In this document: positions 15,853-25,196 of the stretch, in pieces | Layout of the letters: every line of letters starts with the position of its first letter | How positions within the stretch are numbered: the first letter of the stretch is position 1 | Source: Geomonas anaerohicana | GTDB lineage: Bacteria > Desulfobacterota > Desulfuromonadia > Geobacterales > Geobacteraceae | Direction: 5' to 3' | NCBI RefSeq assembly: GCF_016458305.1 | Contig: NZ_JAEMHL010000007.1 | Coordinates: 1-64,000 of the forward strand | Length of the DNA: 64,000 bases | Translations under genes and position numbers: made by a program | Notes under the pieces: generated by a model | The model's input: the letters and a program-made list of their open reading frames with translations, nothing else | The model's database searches: none | Told to the model about the DNA's origin: nothing

Positions 15853-16440
15853 ATGAGTAAGCAGGTGCTGAATGTTGAACTGAGGGAAAAAACCGGCAAG
15901 GGTATCTGCCGTCGTCTGCGCGCCGCTGGCCGCGTTCCGGCCGTCGTGTACGGCAAGGGCATTGAGCCGGTCTGCATCTCGCTGGGCCTTAAGGAGCTGA
16001 CCGAAGCCATCGCCGGCGAAGGCGGCCGTAACCACATCCTGACCCTGCAGGGCGTAGCCGCACTGGAAGGCGCCAACGTCATCGTTGCCGACCTGCTGCG
16101 CGACTCCCTGAAGAACCACGCGCGTCACGTCGACCTGCACAAGATCAACCTCGCCGACAAGGTGAAGGTACAGGTCAAGCTGAACCTGGTCGGCACCCCG
16201 GCCGGCGTCAAAGCTGGCGGCTTCCTCGACTTCGCCATGCACACCGTTGAAGTCGAGTGCCTCCCGGTTCACATCCCGGCGCACATCAACGTCGACGTCA
16301 CTGAGCTCGTCATCGGCCACTCCATCCACGTGGGCGACATCAACGCCCCGGTGGGCACCGCCATCCTGAGCGATCCGAAGGCTCCGGTGGTCAGCATCCT
16401 CGGCCGCAAGGCTGCAACCGAGGAAGAGGCCGCCGCCTAG
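15853..16440 (+). CDS. rplY: 50S ribosomal protein bL25, CTC form
   Basis: A 195-aa protein, so the long TL5/CTC form: an N-terminal 5S rRNA-binding L25 domain (to about residue 90) and a C-terminal beta domain. [20 protein letters not shown] is the typical start. GGAGG lies shortly before the ATG. The Glu/Ala-rich end (TEEEAAA) is short. It lies between prs and pth, a common order. Confidence 0.95.
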   Translation: MSKQVLNVELREKTGKGICRRLRAAGRVPAVVYGKGIEPVCISLGLKELTEAIAGEGGRNHILTLQGVAALEGANVIVADLLRDSLKNHARHVDLHKINLADKVKVQVKLNLVGTPAGVKAGGFLDFAMHTVEVECLPVHIPAHINVDVTELVIGHSIHVGDINAPVGTAILSDPKAPVVSILGRKAATEEEAAA

Positions 16441-16452
16441 TCCAGGACCGTT

Positions 16453-17019
16453 ATGGCAGCAAAACTGATCGTAGGGCTCGGCAACCCCGGGCCCAAGTAC
16501 ACATGGACCCGCCACAACGCGGGTTTCATGGTTTTAGACCGCTTGGCAAGCCTGTCCAACATCGCCGTCACCAGGAAGGCCTTTTCCGGCCTTGCCGGTG
16601 ACGGCAACTGGGCGGGCGAGCGGGTCTATCTCCTCAAGCCGCAGACCTTCATGAACCTGTCCGGCCGCTCGGTGGCCGAGGCGCTCCGCTTCTACAAGCT
16701 GTCCCTGTCTGATCTCATCGTGATCCACGACGACCTCGATATCCCCTTCGGCAAGGTGCGACTCAAGGAAGGGGGCGGTCACGGAGGCCACAACGGCCTG
16801 CGCTCGCTGGGGCAGGAGCTGGGCTCCAACGCCTTCGCCCGGGTGCGTGTCGGCATCGGCCGGCCGCTGCACGGCGACGTGGTGAACTTCGTTCTGACCA
16901 ACTTCGCCAAAGAGGAGATGAACGAGCTGCTGGAAGTGCTGGATACATCCCTGGACGCCATGGAGATGGCGGTCAAGGAAGGGATGCCCAAGGCGATGAG
17001 CATCTTCAACGCGAAGTAG
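16453..17019 (+). CDS. pth: Peptidyl-tRNA hydrolase
   Basis: A 188-aa enzyme that frees tRNA from peptidyl-tRNA dropped by ribosomes. Conserved sequence: VGLGNPGPKYTWTRHNAGF with the catalytic His in RHNAG, then QTFMNLSG and HDDLDIPFGK. It starts 12 nt after rplY and is probably cotranscribed with it. Confidence 0.96.
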   Translation: MAAKLIVGLGNPGPKYTWTRHNAGFMVLDRLASLSNIAVTRKAFSGLAGDGNWAGERVYLLKPQTFMNLSGRSVAEALRFYKLSLSDLIVIHDDLDIPFGKVRLKEGGGHGGHNGLRSLGQELGSNAFARVRVGIGRPLHGDVVNFVLTNFAKEEMNELLEVLDTSLDAMEMAVKEGMPKAMSIFNAK

Positions 17020-17035
17020 GATTATTCATTTACAC

Positions 17036-17160
17036 TCGCATCCACTCTCCCTCTCCCTTGACGGGAGGGGGCAGGGGGTGGGTGAAGATGCCATCGCAGC
17101 CGAGGTGGCAAGCTCCCCCACCCCTTGATTCACTCCCGCCAGGGGAGGGGAAACATAAAG
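17036..17160. repeat. Palindromic C/G-rich intergenic repeat
   Basis: Two facing arms, CTCTCCCTTGACGGGAGGGG and CACTCCCGCCAGGGGAGGGG, surround an internal GGTGGG/CCCACC pair. Relatives are at 21136-21240, 44748-44786, 53828-53872 and 58261-58305. Confidence 0.65.
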
Positions 17161-17170
17161 GAAACGCACA

Positions 17171-18265
17171 ATGGGTTTCAACTGCGGCATAGTCGGTCTC
17201 CCCAACGTGGGAAAGTCCACCATCTTCAACGCGCTCACCTCGGCCGGTGCCGAGTCCGCCAACTACCCCTTCTGCACCATCGATCCCAACGTAGGCATCG
17301 TATCGGTGCCCGATCCGCGCATGGACAAGCTTGCCGAGATCGTTCATCCGGAACGGATGCAGCCGACCACCATAGAGTTCCTGGACATCGCCGGCCTCGT
17401 GAAGGGGGCGAGCCAGGGTGAGGGGCTTGGCAACAAGTTTCTCGGGCACATCCGCTCTGTCGACGCCATCTTGCACGTTGTGCGCTGCTTCGATAATGAG
17501 AACGTGGTTCACGTGAGCGGCAGCGTCTCACCGGTGCGCGACATAGAGGTCATCCAGACCGAATTGGCGCTAGCTGACCTCGACACTGTGGAGAAGCGTA
17601 TCCTGCGCACCGAGAAGCAGGCGAGAAGCGGCGACAAGAAGGCGAAGGAAGATGTCGAGTTCTGCCAGAAGGTAAAGTCGACCCTGGAAAAGGGGCTCTC
17701 GCCGCGCGACCTGGCCGAGAACGAGGACGAGCGCCTGATCCTGCGCGACATGCATCTCATGACCGCTAAGCCTGTTCTCTACGTCGCCAACGTGGCCGAG
17801 GACGACCTGGAGGGGAAACACCCCTACGTCGAGGAAGTGCGCCAGTTGGCCGCCAGGGAAGGTAACGGCGTGGTCTTCATCTGTGGCTCCATCGAGGCGG
17901 AGATTTCCGAGCTCGCCGGTGAGGAGAAGCAGGCTTTCCTCGAGGAGATGGGGCTTGCCGAGTCGGGCCTGGACCGTCTGATCCGTTCCGGTTACGAACT
18001 GCTCGGGCTCATCACGTACTTCACCGCGGGCGTCAAGGAAGTACGCGCCTGGACCATCACCAAGGGGACCAAGGCCCCCGGCGCCGCCGGCGTGATCCAC
18101 TCCGACTTCGAGAAGGGGTTCATCCGCGCCGAGGTGATCGCCTACAATGATTACATTGCGTCCGGCGGTGAGAGCGGCGCCAAGGAGAAGGGCCTGATGC
18201 GCCTGGAAGGAAAAGAGTACGTGGTGCAGGACGGCGACGTGATGCATTTCCGGTTTAATGTTTAA
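17171..18265 (+). CDS. ychF: Redox-regulated P-loop ATPase YchF (Obg-like)
   Basis: A 364-aa TRAFAC-class NTPase that prefers ATP and binds ribosomes. G1 is GLPNVGKST (residues 8-16), G3 is [10 protein letters not shown], and a C-terminal TGS domain ends with [13 protein letters not shown]. Normal length. It follows a palindromic repeat and may have its own transcript. Confidence 0.96.
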   Translation: MGFNCGIVGLPNVGKSTIFNALTSAGAESANYPFCTIDPNVGIVSVPDPRMDKLAEIVHPERMQPTTIEFLDIAGLVKGASQGEGLGNKFLGHIRSVDAILHVVRCFDNENVVHVSGSVSPVRDIEVIQTELALADLDTVEKRILRTEKQARSGDKKAKEDVEFCQKVKSTLEKGLSPRDLAENEDERLILRDMHLMTAKPVLYVANVAEDDLEGKHPYVEEVRQLAAREGNGVVFICGSIEAEISELAGEEKQAFLEEMGLAESGLDRLIRSGYELLGLITYFTAGVKEVRAWTITKGTKAPGAAGVIHSDFEKGFIRAEVIAYNDYIASGGESGAKEKGLMRLEGKEYVVQDGDVMHFRFNV

Positions 18266-18273
18266 AGGCAGGT

Positions 18274-18380
18274 CAAGATTGAGATTAAGATTAAGCGAAA
18301 ACCTCTAAAGTGCGTTTTGGCGGGTCATGCCATGACGACTCTAGCCTCTACTTAATCTTAATCTTTGTCTCAATCTGTTT
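18274..18380. repeat. Imperfect inverted repeat in the ychF-rpsF gap
   Basis: GATTGAGATTAAGATTAAG is answered about 60 nt later by CTTAATCTTAATCTTTG and CTCAATC, followed by TTTTTT. It can form a long hairpin that might end the ychF transcript. Confidence 0.55.
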
Positions 18381-18386
18381 TTTGCC

Positions 18387-18415
18387 TTGTCAAAGCTTAA
18401 TATCTGTAGTAATAA
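18387..18415 (+). promoter_or_regulatory. Sigma-70-type promoter for the rpsF operon
   Basis: TTGTCA, a 17-nt spacer and TAATAA. The predicted start is about 80 nt before rpsF. Confidence 0.7.
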
Positions 18416-18429
18416 ACAGCGTTCACCAG

Positions 18430-18482
18430 AACGGCCTAAGGGCCGTATCTCCTTGCTCCGGGTTGGACCGGGGCTAAATAAA
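18430..18482 (+). promoter_or_regulatory. Structured rpsF leader (possible S6:S18 autoregulatory site)
   Basis: Two hairpins can be drawn: ACGGCC/GGCCGT, and GCTCCGGG/CCGGGGC with a small loop. Many bacteria carry an S6:S18-binding leader with a CCG feature before rpsF. A match to that consensus was not tested. Confidence 0.4.
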
Positions 18483-18500
18483 CCGTGAGGAGGCTTAACA

Positions 18501-18902
18501 ATGAGCAGGATGTACGAGACGATTTACATCGTCCAGCCGGACCTCGGTGACGAAGAGATCAAGGCTCTTTCCACCAAGGTGCAGGACGTAATCGCCAGCA
18601 TGAACGGCGATTTCAAGAGGCTTGAAGACTGGGGCACCAGGAAGCTGGCTTACCCGATCAACAAGAACCCCCGTGGCCGTTACTTTTACCTCCGTTTCGA
18701 CGCAGATGCCCCGCTGATCGCTGAGCTGGAGCGTCGTCTGCGCCTTGATGACAAGGTGATCAGGTACCAGAGCGTGAAGCTCGAGCAGGAAGTGGTTGCT
18801 CCGGCAGCCGCTCCGGCCAAGAGTGCCGAGGAAGGGACCGAGGAAGTGGCTGCTGCTGCTACCGAGGCTCCGGCCGAAACGACTACTACGGTGGAGGAAT
18901 AA
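18501..18902 (+). CDS. rpsF: 30S ribosomal protein bS6
   Basis: A 133-aa protein of the 30S platform that pairs with bS18. The core (MYETIYIVQPDLGDEEIKAL and the RGRYFYLRF strand) is followed by an Ala/Glu/Thr-rich tail of about 35 residues, longer than the E. coli modification tail. GAGGAGG-type site upstream. First gene of rpsF-rpsR-DUF2232-rplI. Confidence 0.96.
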   Translation: MSRMYETIYIVQPDLGDEEIKALSTKVQDVIASMNGDFKRLEDWGTRKLAYPINKNPRGRYFYLRFDADAPLIAELERRLRLDDKVIRYQSVKLEQEVVAPAAAPAKSAEEGTEEVAAAATEAPAETTTTVEE

Positions 18903-18905
18903 GAG

Positions 18906-19184
18906 ATGGCAGACGAAAGAGCACCCCAGAGAACCAGCAGCGGCCCGAGGAAGAAGCGTCCGTTCCAGCGTCGTAAAGTCTGCCGTTTCTGTGCAGACAA
19001 GCAGGTAACCATCGATTACAAAGATCCCCGTACCCTCCGTTACTTCGTTTCGGAGCGCGGCAAGATCATTCCGCGCCGTATTTCCGGCAACTGCTCCAAG
19101 CACCAGAGGGAAATCACCGAGGCGATCAAGCGCGCCAGGAACATCGCGCTGCTTCCGATTGCCGGCAGCCACGCAACCGCCTAG
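18906..19184 (+). CDS. rpsR: 30S ribosomal protein bS18
   Basis: A 92-aa basic protein. The family core is clear: [17 protein letters not shown], then [20 protein letters not shown]. The CRFC plus C and H pattern suggests a zinc-binding version. It starts 3 nt after rpsF. Confidence 0.96.
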   Translation: MADERAPQRTSSGPRKKRPFQRRKVCRFCADKQVTIDYKDPRTLRYFVSERGKIIPRRISGNCSKHQREITEAIKRARNIALLPIAGSHATA

Positions 19185-20138
19185 GTGCCGCTGACGGTGA
19201 CTCCGTTGCAGGGGAAGATCTTAGATGTGATCAAGGGGAGCGTCGCTACGGTGACGCTCTTCCTTGCTTTCGTCTATCTCCCCGTGATCGGCACCATCCC
19301 CGGGCTGTTCGCCTCGGCCCCGGCCGCATTCTACGCGGTCAAGCGGGGCAGGGGGACCGGACTGGCGGTAGTTCTGGCCAGTTGCGCCATTTTACTTGGC
19401 GTCGGTGATCCGGCCGCGACGGCCATCTACTTATTACAGGCCGGCGTGCTGTCGCTGGCCCTTCCCGAGTTCCTGCTCAGGAACAAGGGGGGAGCCCGTT
19501 CCGTCATCTACTCGGTGGCGGTTACCATCACGGTCCTTTTGATCGCCGCGGTGGTCTACGGCATGTCCACTGGCGCCGACCTGCACGCGAAGATCAGCAA
19601 GGGCGTGCAGACGAGCATCAACCAGACCTCGCAGATCTATCAGAAGGCGGGCGTCAAGGGGGACGAGCTCAAGGCGCTGCAGGATTCGATGCATCAGGCC
19701 GGACAGTTGGTGGTTACCATCTACCCGGCGCTGGTCACCGTGGCCTACGGGATGATCGCCTGCATGAACCTGATGCTCCTCGCCGGTATAGCGACGCGCC
19801 TGCGCATGCCGCTGTACGTCGGGGATTTCAGGAAGTACAAGAACCCGGAACCTTTGATCTGGCTCCTGATCGTGGCCGGTTTCGGCACCCTGGTGCCGGA
19901 AACTATCGTGCACCTGGCGTCCTTGAACGTGCTCATAGTTTTGGGTGCGGTGTACTCGGCGCAGGGCTTCGCGATCATCAGCTTCTTCTTCAAAAAGCTC
20001 CAGGTTCCGGTCTTTATCAGACTTTTGGCAAGCCTGCTCCTGATCTTCCAGCCCATGATGGTGCTGGCGGTGGCGGCGCTGGGCGTATTTGATCTCTGGG
20101 CGGACTTCAGGTCGCCCAATAAACAGGAAAACCTGTAA
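19185..20138 (+). CDS. DUF2232 (YybS-like) multi-spanning membrane protein
   Basis: A 317-aa integral membrane protein with about eight hydrophobic segments. The family is commonly encoded between rpsR and rplI and its molecular role is unknown. The GTG start abuts the rpsR stop with no gap, so translation is probably coupled. A soluble stretch at about 130-165 (DLHAKISKGVQTSINQTSQI) separates two membrane blocks. Confidence 0.85.
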   Translation: MPLTVTPLQGKILDVIKGSVATVTLFLAFVYLPVIGTIPGLFASAPAAFYAVKRGRGTGLAVVLASCAILLGVGDPAATAIYLLQAGVLSLALPEFLLRNKGGARSVIYSVAVTITVLLIAAVVYGMSTGADLHAKISKGVQTSINQTSQIYQKAGVKGDELKALQDSMHQAGQLVVTIYPALVTVAYGMIACMNLMLLAGIATRLRMPLYVGDFRKYKNPEPLIWLLIVAGFGTLVPETIVHLASLNVLIVLGAVYSAQGFAIISFFFKKLQVPVFIRLLASLLLIFQPMMVLAVAALGVFDLWADFRSPNKQENL

Positions 20139-20161
20139 CTAACCAGGCTAGGAGGCAACAC

Positions 20162-20605
20162 ATGAAGGTCATTCTCAAAGAAAACGTTGAGCACCTCGGC
20201 AACATCGGCGACATCGTCAAAGTAGCACCGGGCTACGCCAGGAACTACCTGCTCCCGAAAGGCTTCGCCATCGAGGCCACCGAGAAGAACGCCAAGGCTC
20301 TCGAGCACGCCAAGCGTCACCTCGAGTACAAGAAAAACAAGGTCCTCGAAGCTGCCAAGCTGATCGCAGCCAAGATCGAGGGCATCACCCTTTCCATCGC
20401 TCACCAGGCTGGTGCTGACGACAAGCTCTTCGGCGCTGTCACCAACATGGAACTGGCCGAGCAGTTGAAAGCCGCCGGCGTGGAAGTCGATCGCAAGCGC
20501 ATCGTGCTTGACGAGCCGATCAAGCACCTGGGCGAGTTCACCGCTGCCGTGAAACTCCACCCGGAAGTTGCCGCTACCCTGAAGGTCGTGGTTACCAAGG
20601 CTTAG
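20162..20605 (+). CDS. rplI: 50S ribosomal protein bL9
   Basis: A 147-aa two-domain protein of the L1 stalk base. The N-terminal signature VKVAPGYARNYLLPKGFAIE is followed by a long connecting helix and a C-terminal domain. Last gene of the operon, followed by a terminator. Confidence 0.97.
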   Translation: MKVILKENVEHLGNIGDIVKVAPGYARNYLLPKGFAIEATEKNAKALEHAKRHLEYKKNKVLEAAKLIAAKIEGITLSIAHQAGADDKLFGAVTNMELAEQLKAAGVEVDRKRIVLDEPIKHLGEFTAAVKLHPEVAATLKVVVTKA

Positions 20606-20640
20606 GTCTTGCTGCAAAATCCGCAGTTTCTGTAATAATG

Positions 20641-20674
20641 AAGGGCCGCCTCTCCAGGGAGTGCGGCCCTTTTA
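20641..20674 (+). terminator. Rho-independent terminator after rplI
   Basis: AAGGGCCGC and GCGGCCCTT form the stem, followed by a short T run. Confidence 0.85.
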
Positions 20675-20708
20675 CGTTTGGCGGCATGGTTGCCGCCCTG
20701 GGGGAGCC

Positions 20709-21098
20709 GTGAACATCGAGAAACACCACAAGCAGGAAATCGCCACGAGGCAGGTGGAGACGGCGCTCTTGCTATACTTCGCGCAGAAGGACCTCTTCAG
20801 CGTCATCACGTTGGCCGGGGCCGCCGAGGAGATCTTTGGGGAGCTGCTGCGGCTGCGTGAGCCCGGCGAGAGGCAAAGCCTGTTCAGGTCGGTGTTGGAA
20901 CTGCTGCGTCCAGCCAAGGCACGAGTGCAGGGGGAGGTTGTAGCGGCGCACGAGACCGAACTGTACGTGCACATGGACGTGAGGCATGAGGCGGAGTTCC
21001 TGCTGGGACGGGCGATTGACGACTACTTTGCGCTCACCGGCGAGGTGAGCGGCAACATGCGGAAGTTCAACGAGGAAGTGAGGAGCAGGAGAGGGTAG
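20709..21098 (+). CDS. Hypothetical protein
   Basis: A 129-aa helical protein of unknown family. The GTG at 20709 is preferred because GGGGGAG lies just before it; the upstream frame overlaps the rplI terminator. Composition is charged (EKHHKQEIATRQVETALLLY, EEIFGELLRLREPGERQ). It lies between the rplI terminator and a palindromic repeat. Confidence 0.65.
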   Translation: MNIEKHHKQEIATRQVETALLLYFAQKDLFSVITLAGAAEEIFGELLRLREPGERQSLFRSVLELLRPAKARVQGEVVAAHETELYVHMDVRHEAEFLLGRAIDDYFALTGEVSGNMRKFNEEVRSRRG

Positions 21099-21135
21099 CG
21101 GTATTACTTTGCCTGGTTAGCGACCATCTTCTGCT

Positions 21136-21240
21136 GGACCCCTCTCCCCTTGGGAGAGGGTGCCCGAAGGGCGGGTGAGGGGAGGCCGTCTCGCACCAGA
21201 TCCCTCACCCTAGCCCTCTCCCAGAGGGAGAGGGGATTGT
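21136..21240. repeat. Palindromic C/G-rich intergenic repeat
   Basis: CCCTCTCCCCTTGGGAGAGG and CCCTCTCCCAGAGGGAGAGG face each other around GGTGAGGGG/CCCTCACC. Same family as 17036-17160. Confidence 0.65.
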
Positions 21241-21270
21241 GGACGCCTCCACCCGAAGATCAGATCTCAT

Positions 21271-22056
21271 TTACTTCTTGAACTTGGCGTCCTGGACCAG
21301 GACGTTGTAGCGGTAGCCGGAGCCGAAGTCGAGATTGTTGTAAAGGGTGCCGGAAACGGTCACCACGTCCCCTTCCTTGGGCAGGTCCTTCGAAGTGACC
21401 ACCAGGTCGTCGGTCTTCTTGGCGCTCGATCCGGTGCCATCCGCCAAATGGATCCAGTTCCTCTTCATGATTTTCTGCGATACCCTCACCACGCGCCCAC
21501 GGACGACAACCGGCTTTTTCTCAAGCTTCTTGCTCTTGGCGTAGATCTCGGCGATGGTGTAGGCGTTGGCGCCCTTGGCCTTGGTGACCTTCTGATTCTT
21601 GGCGACCGCTGCGGGAGCTGCTGCCGCCGGTGCAGCGGTAGCGGCCGGTGCCGCTTTGGCTGCCGGAGCACCTTTCTGCGCTCCCGGGACTCCCTGGTGA
21701 ACCGCCTTGATGGCAGCGGGACTCATCTCGATCTTATCGGCGTTGGCGAGTCCGCCCGAGAAGATTACCCTGTCGAACTTGCGGTTCAAACCTTTGCTGG
21801 TGAAGTTCTTCATCTCGAAGCCGGGCATGAGAGACAACTGCTGCCCCACTTTTACCTTCGTGAGCGGGATGGCAACCCACACCTTTTCCGCGCCGTTCTG
21901 CAGGTTGACGTAGGTATAACCGCCGCCGTCCATGGTCTCCAGCACCTTGCCCGAAAGCGGGATCTCTTTGGGCTTGGCGTCCGCAGCACCAACCTGGTGC
22001 GCCGTCAGCAGGGCGAAGACGAAGAACAGCGAAAGAAGATTTACGAGATGTTTCAT
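21271..22056 (-). CDS. Exported OB-fold-like protein
   Basis: A 261-aa protein with a signal peptide (1-24). It has an N-terminal small beta domain (SGKVLETMDGGGYTYVNLQN) and a C-terminal nucleic-acid-type OB fold (VVVRGRVVRVSQKIMKRNWI, HLADGTG). An Ala/Pro linker of about 35 residues joins them. GYTYVNLQNG and NWIHLADGTG look like two related OB modules. The role in the periplasm is unknown. Confidence 0.72.
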   Translation of the reverse strand: MKHLVNLLSLFFVFALLTAHQVGAADAKPKEIPLSGKVLETMDGGGYTYVNLQNGAEKVWVAIPLTKVKVGQQLSLMPGFEMKNFTSKGLNRKFDRVIFSGGLANADKIEMSPAAIKAVHQGVPGAQKGAPAAKAAPAATAAPAAAAPAAVAKNQKVTKAKGANAYTIAEIYAKSKKLEKKPVVVRGRVVRVSQKIMKRNWIHLADGTGSSAKKTDDLVVTSKDLPKEGDVVTVSGTLYNNLDFGSGYRYNVLVQDAKFKK

Positions 22057-22465
22057 GTAGTAACTCCTTGAAGGGATCCTTTTGCTTCGCGCAGACTACT
22101 TTTTTCCCGTCAGAATGACAAGGTTTTTCTAGAAATGTAGCAGGATGCCGTGTGGTACCTCGGTCAAGCAGTAAAACCTTCAACCCAAAGGCGCCAAGGC
22201 GCCATGACGCAAAGGTAAAGCACGAAACGTGTAACACGAGGCCCGGCTTCAGAAGCCTTTCGCGCCTCCGCGCCTGCGTTGAGTCTTTGCCCCCCCATGT
22301 GCGGGGCATGGTTGCGCCCTCGAATTATCTCGTTATATTTGTGTAATCACATTAAAGACTGGGTGGTGCGCCTTGCTGCGGGCGGTTCCGCAGGGGCGGA
22401 AGCAACCACTGGCGCGGCGTTACGTGGGGCGCCTGTCCAATGGATGGGCGCGAAAGGGGGCACAC
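22057..22465. other. Intergenic stretch with a CAAAGGCGC-type repeat
   Basis: No gene is seen. At about 22183-22217, AACCCAAAGGCGCCAAGGCG followed by CCATGACGCAAAGG is an inverted relative of GCGCCTTTGCGTCTTTGCG at 26256-26276. The rest shows nothing recognisable. Confidence 0.45.
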
Positions 22466-23338
22466 ATGAACAAGAAAGTTGGGGTGCTGCTTGTGCATGG
22501 TATGGGGACTTTGGCCGACGATTTCGCTCATGACATGGTCTACGAACTGCGTGAGAGGATCTCGGGGCGCGGCTTGAACCGCGATGAGATTGCCTGGCAG
22601 GGGGTCTACTGGGCTCCGCTACTGTCGGCCAGGGAGCACCAGATCTGGGTCGACCTGGCGGCGAACAATGACCTCAATTGGGCCAAGCTGCGCAAGTTCT
22701 TCCTGAACGCCTTCGGCACCATGAGCTCATACCATGCTTCCGGCAACCGGCCCGACAGCCTCTATCAGAGGATCCACGGCATTGTACACCAGGGCATCCA
22801 GCAACTGCGGGCTAAGCTAGGCGATCAGGACAAGCCTCTGATCGTCGTGGCGCATTCGGTGGGGTCGGTATTCATGTCCAACTACATCTGGGACCGTCAG
22901 AAGGGCTACGACCAGGAGCGCTACGGGGGCACGCCCTTTGAGCGCATGGAAACGCTGACCGGCCTGGTGACGCTGGGTAGCAATATTCCGCTTTTCTGCG
23001 TGGACAAGGAAAATCTCGCCTGCATCGAGTTCCCGCCGCCAACGCTTGCCGAACCGCTCAGGAAAAAGGCGAGGTGGCTGAACCTCTACGATTCCGACGA
23101 CGTGCTGGGGTGGCCCCTGAAGCCGCTCAGTACCAGCTATTCCGCGACGGTGTCCGAGGATATCGAGGTCAGCGTCGGTAACATCCTTACCTCGTGGAAT
23201 CCTGCCAACCACTCCGCCTATTGGAGTGACGAAACGGTGATCAAGCCGATGGTTTATCTGCTGAGCACCATACTGGAGGCGACCCATGCTCCGACGGCGT
23301 CGACATCGGAGGCGCAGTCGGTTCCCATTGGGCAGTAG
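22466..23338 (+). CDS. Alpha/beta hydrolase-fold protein
   Basis: A 290-aa soluble protein. VGVLLVHGMGT near the start is the oxyanion strand-loop, and VVAHSVGS carries the nucleophile S131 at the elbow. D in the DSDDVLGWP segment and a His near NPANHSAYW are candidate triad members. It resembles bacterial lipase/esterase-like hydrolases of unknown substrate. The ATG at 22466 has a GGGGG-type site; the longer upstream frame has no support. Stand-alone gene. Confidence 0.75.
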   Translation: MNKKVGVLLVHGMGTLADDFAHDMVYELRERISGRGLNRDEIAWQGVYWAPLLSAREHQIWVDLAANNDLNWAKLRKFFLNAFGTMSSYHASGNRPDSLYQRIHGIVHQGIQQLRAKLGDQDKPLIVVAHSVGSVFMSNYIWDRQKGYDQERYGGTPFERMETLTGLVTLGSNIPLFCVDKENLACIEFPPPTLAEPLRKKARWLNLYDSDDVLGWPLKPLSTSYSATVSEDIEVSVGNILTSWNPANHSAYWSDETVIKPMVYLLSTILEATHAPTASTSEAQSVPIGQ

Positions 23339-23363
23339 GTGGATAGGAACTATTAAGTAGAAG

Positions 23364-23409
23364 CAAATCCCCCCTGTCCCCCCTTCGTGAAAGGGGGGGA
23401 CGTGATTTA
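23364..23409. repeat. Dispersed palindromic repeat
   Basis: AAATCCCCCCTGTCCCCCCT, TCGTGAAAGGGGGGGACGTG. Same family as 55358-55447 and 62958-63055. Confidence 0.65.
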
Positions 23410-23475
23410 CTCTTTCATTCCTTCGTAGACCATATGTGCTTGGGGCAAGGGTTTAAAAAAACAATCATCTGGCAT

Positions 23476-23506
23476 AAAAAAAGGCGCTCGTGAGAGCGCC
23501 TTTTCT
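23476..23506 (-). terminator. Rho-independent terminator after ilvC
   Basis: AAGGCGCTC and GAGCGCCTT form the stem, followed on the minus strand by TTTTTTT. Confidence 0.88.
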
Positions 23507-23531
23507 ATTTCCTGCTTTTCCTTCAGAGGTC

Positions 23532-25004
23532 TTACACGATCTTCTGCATGCCTTTCATGGCGGCGCGCAGTTCGGCGCCTACTTCTTCGACCAGGTGGCT
23601 GCGGATCTCGGCGTTCACGGCGACCAGCAGCTGGTTGTCAACGCTGTTGTCCTTGACGTCGAGTCCTTTGCCGATTACGTCGGTGCCGACCTTGCTCATG
23701 AAATCAGCGAGCAGCGGTACGCAGGCGTGGGAGAAGAGGTAGCAGCCGTACTCGGCGGTGTCGGAGATGACGCGGTTCATCTCGTACAGCTTCTTCCTTG
23801 CGATGGTGTTGGCGATGAGCGGGGTCTCGTGCAGCGACTCGTAGTAGGCGCTCTCCGGCTCGATGCCGGTCTGCACCATGGTCTCGAAAGCGAGCTCGAC
23901 GCCGGCCTTCACCATGGCGACCATGAGAATGGCCTTGTCGAAGTACTCCTGCTCGGAGATCTCGCCGGCACCCTCGGTCTTCTCGAACGCGGTCTGGCCG
24001 GTCTGCTCGCGCCAGGTGAGGAGTTTCACGTCGTCGTTGGCCCAGTCCTCCATCATGGTGCGGGAGAACTCGCCGCTCATGATGTCGTCCATGTGCTTCT
24101 GGAACAGGGGACGCATGATGTCCTTCAGCTCGGAGGCCAGCTTGAAGGCGACCAGCTTGGCCGGGTTGGAAAGGCGATCCATCATGTTGGTGATGCCGCC
24201 GTGCTTGAGGGCTTCGGTGATGGTCTCCCAGCCGTACTGGATCAGCTTGACCGCGTAGGGAGCGGCGATGCCGTTCTGGGTCATCTTGTCGAAGCAGAGG
24301 AGAGCGCCAGCCTGCAGCATGCCGCAGAGGATGGTCTGCTCACCCATGAGGTCGGATTTCACCTCGGCGACGAAGGAGGACTCGAGCACGCCGGCGCGGT
24401 CACCGCCTTGGGCGGAGGCAATGGCCTTGGCAATCTCGAGGCCGTCGCCGTTGGGGTCGTTCTCGCCGTGGACGGCGATGAGGGTCGGAACGCCGAAGCC
24501 GCGCTTGTACTCGGCGCGCACCTCGGAACCCGGGCACTTCGGGGCCACCATGATGACGGTCAGGTCCTTGCGGATCTGGGTCCCTTCTTCCACGATGTTG
24601 AAGCCGTGGGCGTAGCTGAATACGGCGCCCTGCTTCATGAACGGGATGACCGTTGCCACGACGTTGCTGTGCTGCTTGTCCGGGGCGAGGTTCATGACGA
24701 TGTCGGCGCTGGGGAGCAGTTCCTCGTAGGAGCCGACTTTGAAGCCGTTGTCCACTGCGTTCTGGTAGGACTGGCGCTTCTGCTCGATGGCCTCTTTACG
24801 GAGGGTGTAGGAGACGTCGAGACCGCTGTCACGCATGTTGAGGCCCTGGTTGAGGCCCTGTGCGCCGCAGCCCACGATGACGATTTTCTTGCCTTTGACG
24901 TACTCGCAGCCGTTGGCGAACTCGGAAGCGTCCATGAAGCGGCAGGTGCCCAGTTCCTGAAGCTGGCGGCGCAGCGGCAGGGTGTTGAAGTAGTTCTGTC
25001 CCAT
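23532..25004 (-). CDS. ilvC: Ketol-acid reductoisomerase, class II (long form)
   Basis: A 490-aa NADPH enzyme, the second step of Val/Ile synthesis. At this length it is the enterobacterial/plant class II form with a duplicated knotted C-terminal domain; the short form has about 335 aa. The Rossmann motif is [15 protein letters not shown] and the cofactor-selective loop [12 protein letters not shown]. It is transcribed away from ilvY, as in E. coli, and is not in the ilvBN cluster where related genomes carry ilvC. IlvY with its inducers acetolactate or acetohydroxybutyrate probably activates it. This suggests acquisition of an ilvY-ilvC pair. Confidence 0.96.
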   Translation of the reverse strand: MGQNYFNTLPLRRQLQELGTCRFMDASEFANGCEYVKGKKIVIVGCGAQGLNQGLNMRDSGLDVSYTLRKEAIEQKRQSYQNAVDNGFKVGSYEELLPSADIVMNLAPDKQHSNVVATVIPFMKQGAVFSYAHGFNIVEEGTQIRKDLTVIMVAPKCPGSEVRAEYKRGFGVPTLIAVHGENDPNGDGLEIAKAIASAQGGDRAGVLESSFVAEVKSDLMGEQTILCGMLQAGALLCFDKMTQNGIAAPYAVKLIQYGWETITEALKHGGITNMMDRLSNPAKLVAFKLASELKDIMRPLFQKHMDDIMSGEFSRTMMEDWANDDVKLLTWREQTGQTAFEKTEGAGEISEQEYFDKAILMVAMVKAGVELAFETMVQTGIEPESAYYESLHETPLIANTIARKKLYEMNRVISDTAEYGCYLFSHACVPLLADFMSKVGTDVIGKGLDVKDNSVDNQLLVAVNAEIRSHLVEEVGAELRAAMKGMQKIV

Positions 25005-25083
25005 TGTTCCCTCCTGAATATATGGTGTGATGTCGTTGCTGGCGGTTGGCGGTGTGAAAGTGTGGCGAATGTATACTAAATTT

Positions 25084-25137
25084 CACATTGCGTAAATTGA
25101 TTTGTTGTGCATATTGTGTTGCGTGTGGCGCAATGTG
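25084..25137. promoter_or_regulatory. Candidate IlvY operator region
   Basis: CACATTGCG (25084-25092) and CGCAATGTG (25129-25137) form a perfect 9-bp inverted repeat with 45 bp between centres, in the gap between ilvC and ilvY. LysR regulators bind such paired sites. A minus-strand TATAC-type -10 element lies just to the left at about 25073-25078. Confidence 0.55.
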
Positions 25138-25196
25138 GAGGCGGTGGTACTGGAGTCGTGGGAGACCTGGGAATCATGGGAGTTATGGGGGGCTGA

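Noticed and set aside
22365-22400. Sigma-54 promoter (TGGTGC then TTGC) before the hydrolase gene
   Set aside because: The GG and GC elements are 8 nt apart instead of 10, so the spacing is wrong.
23490-25079. A 529-codon plus-strand frame antisense to ilvC
   Set aside because: A by-product of high-GC third-position codon use in ilvC; it lacks a ribosome site and shows no known motif, while ilvC is unmistakable.
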